This document shows positions 11,316 to 22,724 of a stretch of DNA of 64,000 nt, one piece after another. A model generated the notes under the pieces. The model was not told the origin of the DNA, did no database searches, and saw only the letters and a program-made list of their open reading frames with translations. The first letter of the stretch is position 1; every line of letters begins with the position of its first letter. The stretch comes from Eretmocerus hayati (taxonomy: Eukaryota > Arthropoda > Insecta > Hymenoptera > Aphelinidae), in contig CM056742.1 of the NCBI GenBank assembly GCA_029851415.1, positions 59,546,454 to 59,610,453 of the forward strand. The letters run 5' to 3'. The translations under genes and the position numbers were made by a program.

Positions 11316-12390
11316 ATGGGGAAAAATGAGATGCAAAATGGGAATGAGACACATTCAGAGGGTAATTCGAAGTCGGAGAATGAGATGTCCAAAAAAATGA
11401 AGACTATTGCTTTCTCAAAAACGGAATTCTTGAAAAATAGAGTCAAGATAGGCGATGAAACAACGTAAGTCATGAAATTTGTTGGAGAATTCCATGACTT
11501 TGATTTTGAATATTATAATAACTCAGATATTCGTGAAAAACAGGTCTATCGTGGCGTACGTTGAAGATTTATTGGCAGAAGAAAAATTCACGAGGAAAAT
11601 GGATAATGTTGAAGTCAAAATCCTGAAAGTTGTATTGAATAATAATGGCAGTATAAAATTGCAGTGTAATATGTACGATGACAATATCAAAAAATTCAAA
11701 AGCTACATGAAGATCAATAACGTAAGGGAGGTTGAATATGAATATATATATATATATGAAGACGAGATATATTTGTTCGTTTCTTTCGTGTTTAAGAAAT
11801 TATTACTGGAAAGGGTTTCTGTGCAAGCAGCGAAGAAGCCTTTCAGTAAAGGAAATTTACCCTATGAGATAAATTTGCAGAATTATTCGACCATTTTTTG
11901 CTGTGGAGAATTTGCAAAATTGTCTGATCCGAAAACGATAAAATTTGATGACATACCAAGGAACATGGGTTTCATAAGTAAGTGGGTATCATTAAGATTT
12001 GCTCTTGGATAATAATTATAGAGTAAAGTATGTCAAATTGTCAGGATTGGCAGGGTATTTGAAGGATCATCTTGTCAAAAAGAATGAAAAGAATGAGAAT
12101 GAATTGATTGGAATCATTACTGATGGAAAGTATAAATTAGATTTCTCTTTGATCAAATCTAAGGAAGAAAAATGTCCCATAATAGAACGTGGTACTAAGA
12201 TAGAAATAATTGGGGATCTTCAAGAAGACGGTAAAATATTCATGTTCGTCATATTGCATTTGAGAAAAAGTAATTTTCCATTGCAGGGAGAACGTACATT
12301 GTTAGAGTGAAGACTTTGAAAGATTTGACAATTCTTCCGGATGAGAAAATGGATTTGGATGATTTGATCATGGGAAATGACATCTTTTAA
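11316..12390 (+). CDS. Gene C, left copy: RPA70-like ssDNA-binding protein, four exons
   Basis: Four exons with GT-AG junctions that keep one frame: 11316-11464, 11544-11977, 12024-12230 and 12287-12390, giving 297 residues. After a charged N-terminus, residues ~60-150 read as an OB-fold in the style of RPA large-subunit DBD-A: a 'KILKVVLNNNGSIKLQ' strand pair, then 'MYDDNIKKFKSYMKINN', then a 'VSVQAAKKPFSKGNLPYEI' stretch like the RPA linker. The next part (IPRNMGFIS…IKYVKLSGL…ENELIGIITDG) matches the start of DBD-B, and 'GTKIEIIGDLQEDG' with 'RTYIVRVKTLKDL' closes a second OB-like barrel. RPA70 itself is about 600 aa, so DBD-C and the N-terminal domain are absent. An ssDNA-binding role is inferred. 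Only the 12231-12286 intron gives the conserved-looking C-terminus; without it the frame stops at 12310. Confidence 0.6.
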
Positions 12391-12801
12391 GTCGAAGTAA
12401 ATATTTTTGATTCTCTGAATGATGGTAAACATCCTTACAAAAGAGTTATGTAACATTTCAATGTGTTAGATTTCTCCCATTATGCACAAATGTCTGTGAG
12501 AACGGAGTGAGAGAACTTTTTCGTAGGGTTGTGTACTTTGAGCTGGAAGTCATAGTCGTCAATCAAAATTATGTATTGGCTAATGAACCTGTTCGCGGAA
12601 TAAAAATTTAGGCAATTTAGTGAAATCTAGAGAATTTCAGAAGTTCCGTGAAGGACAAAGAACGGTCATGAACCGTTAGAACTGACTCAAATCGCATCAA
12701 AAATCCTCAAAGTTGTTGATATACAACTAATATTAGGGTCGCATGAAACCACAATCGTTTTTGAGTTTTCAAATCGAACGCATGGAATTTTCAAAATTTT
12801 T

Positions 12802-15800
12802 TGCGGCGCACACTGGGAACATATACAAATTTTTTCCGGACCATCTCTCATAACCGAACCAGGCAAGGTTTGACGAAGTGAGTTAGCTCGATGTCTTCGC
12901 CAACTCTTCCTCTTCACAGGAAAAGTTCTCAAATTAGTGACAGATCAATATTTCCCCCGTAATATTAGCGAATCTGAATAAAAATCTGCACCCGTTAGGC
13001 TCAAGTCAACTTTAAGTCGATGTAGAGACCCGAATTTTCACTCGATCGAGGTGAAATTTTGAACACTCTCCCAGTTCGATAGGGAAAAGGGAATAATGCG
13101 GTCAAAAATGGAATTATAATGATAGTCTTATCATTATAAAGTTTTCCCATTTTTTGGCCAAAATTAATCAAATTTTATATGTATCGATAGAGAAAAATTT
13201 TTTCAATGCAGAAATGTAATGGGCTAAACTTTCTGACTATTGGATGATATGATAAAAGGACTTTTAACCCTCTAAGAGAAGCCGACACAGAAGTAGTCGA
13301 CTTTGCGGTTTGACTTTTAGAGGCCCATAAGACCGATACCATCGGTAAATCCCGACGGAAAATATAAGTCCGCAGCCAGGCTCGGGTCATAAACAACCCT
13401 CATAAAGCCATTATGAACTAACTCCAGCCAAATTCTGAATAATCGAAATAATCGAATTGCCCCCATTCTGATTGCGGAATCTGCTTGCTGATACCAGGCT
13501 GATCAATTACAAACTTGAATGGGAGAAATCGGATAAGATTAACTATAAAAAATGATGATCGGCGATATCACTACAATCGATATAATCTTATCAGATATTG
13601 GCCGATTTCCTCCATTCAAGTTTCTAAATGATCGGCTTGATATCCGTAAGCATATTCCATTATCAGTGTGCGGTTAATCAAAATATTTCGATTGGTCAAA
13701 AATTGGATAGGAGATTTTCGCAATGACTTTATGAGGGTCGTTTATTACTCAAGCCGGGCGCGAGTGACCGCGCAGCTGCTCGGCCGAAATAGAGACAGAG
13801 TGAGAGAGAGGAAGAGAGAGAGAGAGTAAATGAGTAAGTGAGTGAGTGAGTCAGAGGGGAAGAGGGAGGGCTCTCTTGATGTATTTCTCAATTCTTCAGA
13901 TATTAGAGGGTATGCATACAAAATTTGAGATTGATCTGATTGAAAGTTTTCGAGTATTAGCTATTTTTTGGGCTGAAATTTTGCCGACTCGAGGCTGAAA
14001 AAATTCACTTCCTAATTGACATAGTCAGTTCGATTGATTTTTTTTTGACTCTTTCGATGTATTTCTCAATTCTCTAGATATTGAAGAGTATGCATACCAA
14101 ATTTGAGATCGATCTGATTGAAAGTTTTCGAGTAACAGCTATTTTTTGGGCTGAAAATTTGCCGACCCGAGGCTGAAAAAATTCACTTTCTAAATGACAT
14201 AGTCAGCCCGATTGATTTTTTTCTGACTCTTTTGATGTATTTCTCAATTCTTCAGATATTGAAGAGTATGCATACCAAATTTGAGATCGATCTGATGTGA
14301 AGTTTTCGAGTAATAGCCATTTCTTGGACTGCTATTTCGCCGACTCGAGGCTGAAAAAATTCACTTTCTAATTGACATAGTCAGCCCGATTGATTCTCAA
14401 ATTTGGTATGCATACTCTTCAATATCTGAAGAATTGAGGAATACATCAAAAGAGTCAAAAAAAAAATCAAACGGGCTGACTATGTCAATTAGAAAGTGAA
14501 TTTTTTTAGCCTCGAGTCGGCGAAAAAGCAGTCCAAGAAATGGCTATTACTCGGAAACTTCACATCAGATCGATCTCAAATTTGGTATGCATACTCTTCA
14601 ATATCTGAAAAATTGAGAAATACATCAGAAGAGTCAGAAAAAAATCAATCGGGCTGACTATGTCATTTAGAAAGTGAATTTTTCCAGCCTCGTGTCAGCA
14701 AATTTTCAGCCCAAAAAATAGCTGTTACTCGAAAACTTTCAATCAGATCAATCTCAAATTTTTTATGCATACCCTCTAATATCTGAAGAATTGAGAAATA
14801 CATCAAAAGAGCCCTCCCTCTTCCCCTCTGACTCACTCACTCACTTACTCATTTACTCTCTCTCTCTTTCTCTCTCTCCCTCTGTCTCTATTTCGGCCGA
14901 GCAGCTGCGCGGTCACTCGCGCCCGGCTTGAGTAATAAACGACCCTCATAAAGTCATTACGAAAATCTCCTATCCAATTTTTGACCAATCAAAATATTTT
15001 GATTAACCGCACTCTGATAATGGAATATGCTTACGGATATCAAGCCGATCATTTAGAAACTTGAATGGAGGAAATCGGCCAATATCTGATAAGATTATAT
15101 CGATTGTAGTGATATCGCCGATCATCATTTTTTATAGTTAATCTTATCCGATTTCTCCCATTCAAGTTTGTAATTGATCAGCCTGGTATCAGCAAGCAGA
15201 TTCCGCAATCAGAATGGGGTCAATTCGATTATTTCGATTATTCAGAATTTGGCTGGAGTTAGTTCATAATGGCTTTATGAGGGTTGTTCATGACCCGAGC
15301 CTGGCTGCGGACTTATATTTTCCGTCGGGATTTACCGATGGTATCGGTCTTATGAGCCTCTAAAAGTCAAACCGCAAAGTCGACTACTTCTGTGTCGGCT
15401 TCTCTTAGAGGGTTAAAAGTCCTTTTATCATATCATCCAATAGTCAGAAAGTTTAGCCCATTACATTTCTGCATTGAAAAAATTTTTCTCTATCGATACA
15501 TATAAAATTTGATTAATTTTGGCCAAAAAATTGAAAAACTCCATAATGATAAGACTATCATTATAATTCCATTTTTGACCGCATTATCCCCCTTCCCCTA
15601 TCGAACTGGGAGAGTGTTCAAAATTTCACCTCGATCGAGTGAAAATTCGGGTCTCTACATCGACTTAAAGTTGACTTGAGCCTAACGGGTGCAGATTTTT
15701 ATTCAGATTCGCTAATATTACGGGAGAAATATTGATCTGTCACTAATTTGAGAACTTTTCCTGTGAAGAGGAAGAGTTGGCGAAGACATCGAGCTAACTC

Positions 15801-15878
15801 ACTTCGTCAAACCTTGCCTGGTTCGGTTGTGAGAGATGGTCCGGAAAAAATTCGTATATGTTCCCAGTGTGCGGCGCA
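12802..15878. mobile_element. 3.1-kb palindrome built of ~178-bp subrepeats at the centre
   Basis: Arms of about 1.5 kb meet near 14343. The outer ends are 'gcacactgggaacatatac' at about 12808 and its complement ending near 15872, flanked by 'gcggc' and 'ggcgc', which could include a short GGC or CGGCG duplication. Each half has about three units with 'gatgtatttctcaattct' at 13878, 14058 and 14235 and inverted copies on the other side. There is also a purine-rich 'gagagagag…gagtgagtgagt' tract near 13797 and its complement near 14830. No coding capacity. Its centre (14343) is not that of the surrounding inverted repeat (about 15210), so it is a separate element. Confidence 0.75.
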
Positions 15879-17185
15879 GTAGAACGCCGCGACGTTTGAA
15901 TACGCATCGCACTATTCCGGTATATCTATATATATCGCTGGTTTCCCGCTCGCTTGGCTGCACGCTTCTCAAAGCGCACGTTACACACACATACACTTGT
16001 TGCATACCGAGTGTCGGATCGAAATATATTCGAAAAACTATATCGCACGCACGAAATATTACGATCGAGAATATTCGTACAGCTATCTCTCTCGCACACA
16101 GGCACGGGTGAGCGGAGAAAATTTTGACTCGATTTGCAAGCGAGCGACGGACGGTGATCGCGCGATGTTTATGATGACCATATATGGCATTAAGGCGCGA
16201 GCCGTTTGTGTGCCTCTCCTGTCGAGGCGCCGGAAAGTCGCGAAACCCGATGAGCGTTCTATTGCTCCGAAAATTTTGAGCGAAATGTGCATTTGACCAA
16301 ACGTTTACGAACGTTGGATAATAAAAGTCCAACCCGCACTCGGATTTTCCATAATCGGCACTCTCACACCCACGCTTATGCACACACTACAATACACACT
16401 ATTACGTGCTCGAATTCGCGTGCATCTCATTCTAATAACATAAAGAAACAGAACCGAGTTGGGCGCCATATGAGGGAATTTATCCCGTCATATCCAGGCA
16501 TAGCCTGGTTCATCATTTTGTGGGTTCTTATTCTGTACTTATGTAGGGGAGAAAGGTCAAATGACCAAAGCATGAGGTTAATTTAAGTACCGAGGCTTCA
16601 ATGAAGTAATACAAAGAGAATGAATATTTACAAAGTTATTTACAATTGGTCGAATGACCTTGAGACGCATTTGAGCTCGAGCACGTGAAAAGGAGGGCAC
16701 GAGGAAGAAATCATATTTACTGTAGGCCACAGAAAGAGAGAGAGAAGATTGATCTGGCACTTACAGAATGGTCGGCTCGGCGACGACGGAGACGTCCACG
16801 AGGACAGAAGTATGGGCCACGCTTGGCCGACGGCTACTGGCAGCTTGACCGGGCACGGTCAGGAGACCCTCGAAGGCCGGGCTCGTCGAATATGCTCTTG
16901 GTCTGCAGGGCCTGTCGCGAGACCGCTGCACCAGGTTATCACGCGCGAACCGAGACTAGTAAAACGGCGACGAGGTTACGCGCGGAAGAGAAAAACGGAG
17001 CACGAAAACTGGAGCGAGCTCCGACACGTGCTCTCCCTATTCATGACGACGGTAGTCTGCCGGCGCACGGCGGCGCAGTGGCAGCTTGGTGGAACGCGAG
17101 GGGAGGGGAGCGTGGGGAAGGATAGTTTGGGCGTCTGATACAAGCTACGGCCCGCGCGACTCTATCTCGCTTTTTTGGCGTGCCA

Positions 17186-17224
<39 letters not shown>

Positions 17225-17747
17225 TATCTTGAAGAGTCCTCTCCTTGTTACTTACTCTAGCTCCACATAAAATAATATTAGACTAATAATTGGTCCAGGA
17301 GAGAGAGGAGACGATATATACTCTACGGTCACAGAATATGCATCAATTGCAAGGGCCAAGAAGATATTTGGTATCAGGTGTGAAGAACACAAATATCTTC
17401 ACCTCGCGGAGCCGGAACCTGAACGAAATATGTCAGATTTTCACTGACTAAAACCTGCCACCTAAAAGCGTATTCCTCCAACTAGATATATCACAAACAC
17501 ATTCAAAGTCATTCTAGATCATTATTTCTGAAATTTTGGAAGAATAGATTACATAATAATTGACACATACTTCATCTTACTCAGCACAAACTCCTACGCT
17601 CTTTCTTCAGCATCCTTCATCTCCTATATTGACATATAAATGATATTAGCTTTCATAATCACTAAGGCTATGATGCATAGTCGCTAACTCTAAATCATCA
17701 TTCGCGTGTTTCAATGCGGTAGACATTGCGAAACGAAATATCTTTAA
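15879..17747. other. GC-rich core stretch without recognisable gene
   Basis: About 15880-17150 is GC-richer than its surroundings, with long open frames in several registers (for example 16685-17125 and 16749-17138 plus, 15799-16383 minus) that encode low-complexity Arg-rich products in mutually exclusive frames, so none is convincing. 16535-16680 contains 'aggtcaaatgacc' and 'ggtcgaatgacc', near-palindromic motifs. A CT microsatellite lies at 17188-17224. About 17230-17747 is AT-rich with no gene. Confidence 0.4.
17188..17224. repeat. CT microsatellite
   Basis: A run of CT dinucleotides with one ttt interruption. Confidence 0.95.
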
Positions 17748-18013
17748 GTCCTTCACGGAACTTCTGAAATTCTCTAGATTTCACTAAATTGCCTGAATTT
17801 TTATTCCGCGAACAGGTTCATTAGCCAATACATAATTTCGATTGACGACTATGACTTCCAGCTCAAAGTACACAACCCTACGAAAAAGTTCTCTCACTCC
17901 GTTCTCACAGACATTTGTGCATAATGGGAGAAATCTAACACATTGAAATGTTACATAACTCTTTTGTAAGGCTGTTTACCATCATTCAGAGAATCAAAAA
18001 TATTTACTTCGAC

Positions 18014-19105
18014 TTAAAAGATGTCATTTCCCATGATCGAATCATCCAAATCCATTTTCTCATCAGGAAGAATTGTCAAATCTTTCAAAGTCTTCACTCT
18101 AACAATGTACGTTCTCCCTGCAATGGAAAATTACTTTTTCTCAAATGCAATATGACGAACATGAATATTTTACCGTCTTCTTGAAGATCCACAATTATTT
18201 CTATCTTAGTACCACGTTCTATTATGGGACATTTTTCTTCTTCAGATTTGATCGAAGAGAAATCTAATTTATACTTTCCATCAGTAATGATTCCAATCAA
18301 TTCATTCTCATTCTTTTCATTCTTTTTGACAAGATGATCCTTCAAATACCCTGCCAATCCTGACAATTTGACATACTTTACTCTATGACTATTATCCAAG
18401 AGCAAATCTTAATGATACCCACTTACTTATGAAACCCATGTTCCTTGGTATGTCATCAAATTTTATCGTTTCCGGATCAGACAATTTTGTTGCAAATTCT
18501 CCACGGCAAAAAATGGTCGAATAATTCTGCAAATTTATCTCATAGGGTGAATTTCCTTTACCGAAAGGCTTCTTCGCTGCTTGCACAGAAACCCTTTCCA
18601 GTAATAATTTCTTAAACACGAAAGAAACAAATAAATATATCTCGTCTTCACATATATATATATATATATATATATAAATTCATATTCAACCTCCCTTACG
18701 TTATTGATCTTCATGTAGCTTTTGAATTTTTTGATATTGTCATCGTACATATTACACTGCAATTTTATACTGCCATTATTATTCAATACAACTTTCAGGA
18801 TTTTAACTTCAACATTATCCTTTTTCCTCGTGAATTTTTCTTCTGTCAATAAATCTTCAACGTACGCCACGATAGACCTGTTTTTCACGAATATCTGAGT
18901 TATTATAATATTCAAAATTATAGTCATGGAATTGTCCAACAAATTTCATGACTTACGTTGTTTTATCGCCTATCTTGACTCTACTTTTCAAGAATTCCGT
19001 TTTTGAGAAAGCAATAGTCTTCATTTTTTTGGACATCTCATTCCCCGACTTCGAATTACCCTCTGAATGTGTCTCATTCCCATTTTGCATCTCATTTTTC
19101 CCCAT
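18014..19105 (-). pseudogene. Gene C, right copy: RPA70-like, frameshifted by TA expansion
   Basis: Mirror of the gene at 11316-12390, from an ATG at 19105 to a stop at 18014-18016, with the same splice junctions recognisable. In the tyrosine-isoleucine stretch corresponding to 11738-11758 this copy has a longer TA run (about 18648-18675). That run puts the frame out before the first OB-like domain is complete, giving a truncated product ending in foreign sequence. There is also a Gly-to-Val change in the segment equivalent to GDLQEDG. Downstream exons remain close to the left copy, so the damage looks recent. A splice change that skips the run cannot be excluded from sequence alone. Confidence 0.55.
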
Positions 19106-19133
19106 ATTTGCTGTCAATTTTGAATCTCAAAAG

Positions 19134-19635
19134 TTATTCAAGATTTTCTCGATCATTTTGCTCATCAGATTCTGAATGTCTATTGATTGAATGTTTCTGA
19201 AGAATATCATTCCTTGTGAGATATCGTCCACATCTTTCACATCTAAATTTAGCATCTTTATAATTCAACTTGTGTCTGTTCAAGTTGAACGTAGTTTTGA
19301 AGGAACGTTTGCAATTCTTACAAGAATAAATTCGTTTAATAGAATGTGAATCTAAGTGTTTTTCCAGAAAACGCGGGATGACAAGCATTCCACAAATTCT
19401 ACATTTTTTCTTTTTTTCCGATTTTCTTCTATGCTTGGCCTCCTTATGTTTTTGCAAATAATGTATATCCGAGAATTCAACTCCGCATCTATCACATTTT
19501 ACAGATTTCTCATCATCAGTAGATGTGTCGGAATTAGTTCTAAAATGAATTATTGATTATTTAGAGAAATATCATATCCTTTCAAAATTGATCGAATGAA
19601 ATTATATAAAAATCTTACTTTAATACTGTCCTCAT
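19134..19635 (-). CDS. Gene B, right copy: C2H2 zinc-finger protein, two exons
   Basis: Mirror of 10786-11287. Exon 1 is 19635-19619, the donor gtaag lies next to it, and exon 2 runs 19539-19134. The frame is intact over about 140 residues. Fingers 1, 2 and 4 keep all ligands. In finger 3 the last histidine is replaced (HKLNY where the left copy has HKLNH), so that module probably cannot bind zinc normally. The start MRTVLKTN differs by one residue from the left copy. Function as for the left copy: predicted nucleic-acid binding, target unknown. Confidence 0.7.
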
Positions 19636-19719
19636 GGTTGGAAACTTCTACAATAAGTACCATAATTTATTACATCATATCTATTTACTCAGTGATTCCA
19701 TAGACATGGATAATTTGAT

Positions 19720-20100
19720 TCAGCAATAATTCAAGAAATATATAATGTTGGCGAGTCGCAATGAATATATCGAATATTCCATTCCAGTTAATTGGAACGC
19801 ATCAAAATGTTCGTGTTCTATCCGGAAGTGGACTATTTCAAAAACATCTTTCTGTATTTCTTCCGATACTTCATCCCATGTCGAGAAATTGTTTGAAAAA
19901 TCATTTTTCTGATCCCTAACCTCTATCATTTGACTAAGATTTTCTATATAATTTTCATATTCCAATTGCACTAAATAATTTTGATGATCTTCATCTTCCA
20001 GTAAATGCTCCGATATCTGTTGATTCATTTCGTCTAGACAATCTTGCCCTTCATTGTCAACAATTTCAACAAATTCTCCTTCAGTTGGATCCCACTCCAT
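19720..20100 (-). CDS. Gene A, right copy: small acidic protein, 126 aa
   Basis: Mirror of 10320-10619 and the longer of the two. It has the same acidic N-terminal ~90 residues, then a C-terminal stretch (…FRIEHEHFDAFQLTGMEYS…) that ends hydrophobic (IIYFLNYC). No family recognised and no signal peptide. It lies on the same strand as genes B and C of this arm, as the first gene of the cassette. Coding status rests on its length and on near-identity to the mirror copy, which is weak because arms share sequence anyway. Confidence 0.5.
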   Translation of the reverse strand: MEWDPTEGEFVEIVDNEGQDCLDEMNQQISEHLLEDEDHQNYLVQLEYENYIENLSQMIEVRDQKNDFSNNFSTWDEVSEEIQKDVFEIVHFRIEHEHFDAFQLTGMEYSIYSLRLANIIYFLNYC

Positions 20101-21684
20101 GATACCTCATGAATATAATAAAATTTTCGAATAAATTTCTTTCAAAATTTCTGAGGATATTTGGGAAAAATTCATGAATTTTGGCACTTTTATCAAAGTT
20201 CATAAATAAATTCCCAAGAACTATCTGATTTCCTTGAATTTCATGTAAATGTATACGATACCATAGAATAATTTCTCCACAACTGAAAATCTGAAATCAA
20301 AAGTAGGAATATGAAAATCAGTAGAACTGTTGTGAGTATTTATTCCATTTCCACCACACCAAAATATATTTTCGTCGGGTTGAGTGAAATCCTTGACAAA
20401 ATCAATGGGGAAGGGAATTTCTTAGATGAAAGATTTTTCCAAGAAAAACTTATCAACTTAAAATCTTGAAATAACTCTCATTCAAAAGTCGATCGATAAT
20501 CCAAATAAGAAATGTTGTGCCTTTCAAAAAAAATCACCAAGACTCCTGCGATTTCTTGTAAAAATAGATTAAATGAGCTGGTTGAAATTTCTTCGTAATA
20601 ACAAGGCACTAGAAATGGAATCTTTCCATACCTACAATTTATTGTCCAATTTGATACACATATGATACACTACCGGTCAAATGTCTCAATACACCAGAAA
20701 ATCAAACTGATAATCTCCAGATCTGGTTATCTCACACCCTATTGGTCGTAGAGAGCTCTGAGTGGTCGCATTTTGTAGCTCATTCCGAGCACTTTCAAGT
20801 CTTCCTTCGTATTTCCATCCCGCTTATTATACGAAAAATACACGAGTCAGAAGAACTACTTCTTTCACAATTTTTCAGGCAAGATATAAACGCCAGCAAA
20901 TTTTGGTGACACAGTTGGATCGCTATGAGACCAATGACATCTCCAATCCCATAAAAAGACATTCAAGATCCATCTATGAACGTCTCTAACTGTTTCCGTG
21001 ACGGTGTTTTTTTCTCAAAAAATCACACCATAAACCAAAAATGACGAGAAACAGACCAGTTCAAAGTCGTTAGCCTTCATTTTCGATGACTTCCCCGATT
21101 CTCAGTCAACCTCTGTCGCAGAAATGACTGTCCGATGCCCCACAGTGGTCTGTTTTTCATCATTTTCGAATTATCAATGTATTTGTTGAGAGGAAAACAT
21201 CCTCACTGGATCAATTAGATCTCCAAACCAGAACAACTTCGAGAAACGCTCCAAAACCAATCTTAGAGGTCTTTTCATGGGCTTGAAGATGTCATTGGTG
21301 CCATAGCGATCTAACTATCTCTCCAAAGTTTGCAGGCGTTTGTACCTTGCCTGAAAAATTGCGAAAAAGTAGTTTTTCTGTCTCGTGTGTCTTTGGTGTG
21401 GCGTCCCAGACGACGCAACAGTTGAAATAATATTTCTCAACGTGGAGAAATATTATTTCGACTTGATCAGCAGAGAATGAATAAGCAGGTCAGTAAATCA
21501 GCAGAATCAAAGCATTAGCCAATAACTGGATGTTACACATGTTACATGTAACATGTGTAACAGACCATGAGAAATTCAACAAAGAGCTCTGCCAGCATTG
21601 TAACACATGTGTTACAATCGAAAGTAGAACACTTTCAAAATCATTTTTTCAGTCGAATCATCAAAATTAACTTGTGTCCGCACG

Positions 21685-21691
21685 TATAAAT
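21685..21691 (+). promoter_or_regulatory. TATA-like box in the 5' LTR
   Basis: TATAAAT about 290 bp into the LTR, followed within ~40 bp by A-rich sequence and 'cttcgatttagtctgtg'; the likely U3 core promoter. The same site recurs in the 3' LTR. Confidence 0.5.
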
Positions 21692-22051
21692 TGGAACAAC
21701 AACATTCATTCTTCGATTTAGTCTGTGACAAAGCTCTGCCCGGTAGTGGGCTACGTACGTCTCAAAATTCACTTAACCACTCACCTAAGTGCGCGTAGAG
21801 AACGCACGAAAAAGTCAAGTTAAAAGTGCGGACACGTAAGCTTGATCTGATCCCGTCGAAAAGTAGGCCGACGTTATCCGCCTCAGCTGTAAAGGGCCAG
21901 CTCCGAATCTGCTCTCACCTGCTTATCAGTTCCTGCCTCGAAGAATATCATCTCTCGAGTAGTTCTGTAAGTTCGTCTAATTTTAAGTCACGCAAATTGT
22001 ATTTAGATATTAAGGTTCTATATTTTGTTCAAGATATTATAATTTGGTTTA

Positions 22052-22057
22052 AATAAA
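22052..22057 (+). promoter_or_regulatory. AATAAA poly(A) signal in the 5' LTR
   Basis: AATAAA lies downstream of the TATA-like box, as expected for the R region of an LTR; the 3' LTR copy near 28954 would be the functional one. Confidence 0.5.
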
Positions 22058-22464
22058 TCCAAAACTCATTTGCTAATTATACGCTATTATTTTCTGAAGA
22101 TTTTTCGATCGAATATTTCATCCATATTGAAACTATTAAAGTCAAATTGATCATTTCTAAAAATCCAAATTCAATCAATTATTACTTTTGAACTCTACAT
22201 TCCAAATTCCTAAAAACACTTCAATCATTTCTTTAAAACTACAATTCATTTGTTCTAATTTTGATAAACAAATATCTTTCTATCTGGAATATTCATACGC
22301 AACCAGATACCAGCAATATATATGCATATATATATATATATATAGACATCAACGCGATAACAGAGAATAGGTAAGTGCAACTGGGCAGTCCGCCCGTAAG
22401 CTGTTCGCACGAACTCAAATAATTTATTTGTTACCCCGAGCCCTCCGCTCGGGTCATAACATTT

Positions 22465-22482
22465 TGGCATCCCTTGTGGGGA
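22465..22482 (+). other. Candidate primer-binding site
   Basis: TGGCATCCCTTGTGGGGA starts three bases after the LTR end. A TGG start fits pairing with the CCA end of a tRNA. I could not assign the tRNA. Confidence 0.45.
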
Positions 22483-22724
22483 ACAGTTTTAGTTGCACAT
22501 AACTATTCTCACTCCCAAGTTCGACACACTGGAACTATCGACCTCAATTACCGACTCAGACATATCTCCTGATTGTGACATACCTGACAGACACGCCGGT
22601 CAACTACACCGACTGTTACTAACGATGTGCTGATCCCGCACTTTCTCACATCCAATTCGCCACTGCCAGTCATGGCTCTGAACGAATTTTTTCTAAAGAT
22701 GCAATAATACCACATCTCACAAGA

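Larger units (their letters stand above)
9781..12656 (+). repeat. Left arm of the large inverted repeat
   Basis: Inverted copy of 17748-20638. It includes about 540 bp of AT-rich sequence before gene A, then genes A, B and C on the plus strand, then about 265 bp after gene C. Differences from the right arm are scattered substitutions and small indels. Confidence 0.85.
9781..20638. mobile_element. Large inverted-repeat element carrying mirrored A-B-C gene cassettes
   Basis: Arms of about 2.88 kb (9781-12656 and 17748-20638) are highly similar inverted copies: 'attgtaggtatgg' at 9781 faces 'ccatacctacaat' ending at 20638, and the inner edges are 'tccgtgaaggac' and 'gtccttcacgga'. Each arm encodes the same three genes in the same order, reading inward. 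The core (12657-17747) holds an independent palindrome and a GC-rich stretch and shows no transposase. No target duplication is evident at the outer edges. It could be a transposon with gene-bearing long terminal inverted repeats, or a host segment duplicated in inverted orientation. Confidence 0.7.
17748..20638 (-). repeat. Right arm of the large inverted repeat
   Basis: Inverted copy of 9781-12656, carrying genes C, B and A on the minus strand. Its outer end stops 29 bp before the Tc1-type element at 20668. Confidence 0.85.
21397..22461 (+). repeat. 5' LTR, 1065 bp
   Basis: Begins 'tgtggcgtcccagacgacg' and ends 'ccgctcgggtcataaca'. It contains a near-perfect hairpin at 21420-21460 ('gaaataatatttctcaacg' and inverted copy), GTTACATGTAAC-type palindromes at 21531-21562 and 21600-21617, a TATA-like box, a poly(A) signal and a TA microsatellite at 22318-22343. 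Confidence 0.9.

Noticed and set aside
15799..16383. 194-codon minus-strand ORF
   Set aside because: It crosses the border of the palindrome at 15878 and other registers are equally open in this GC-rich region.
16685..17138. Two overlapping Arg-rich plus-strand ORFs
   Set aside because: Mutually exclusive frames with low-complexity products; expected from GC-rich composition.
5917..20638. Treating both foldback structures as one giant palindrome
   Set aside because: Their axes differ (about 7989, 15210 and, for the inner palindrome, 14343), so they are separate structures.
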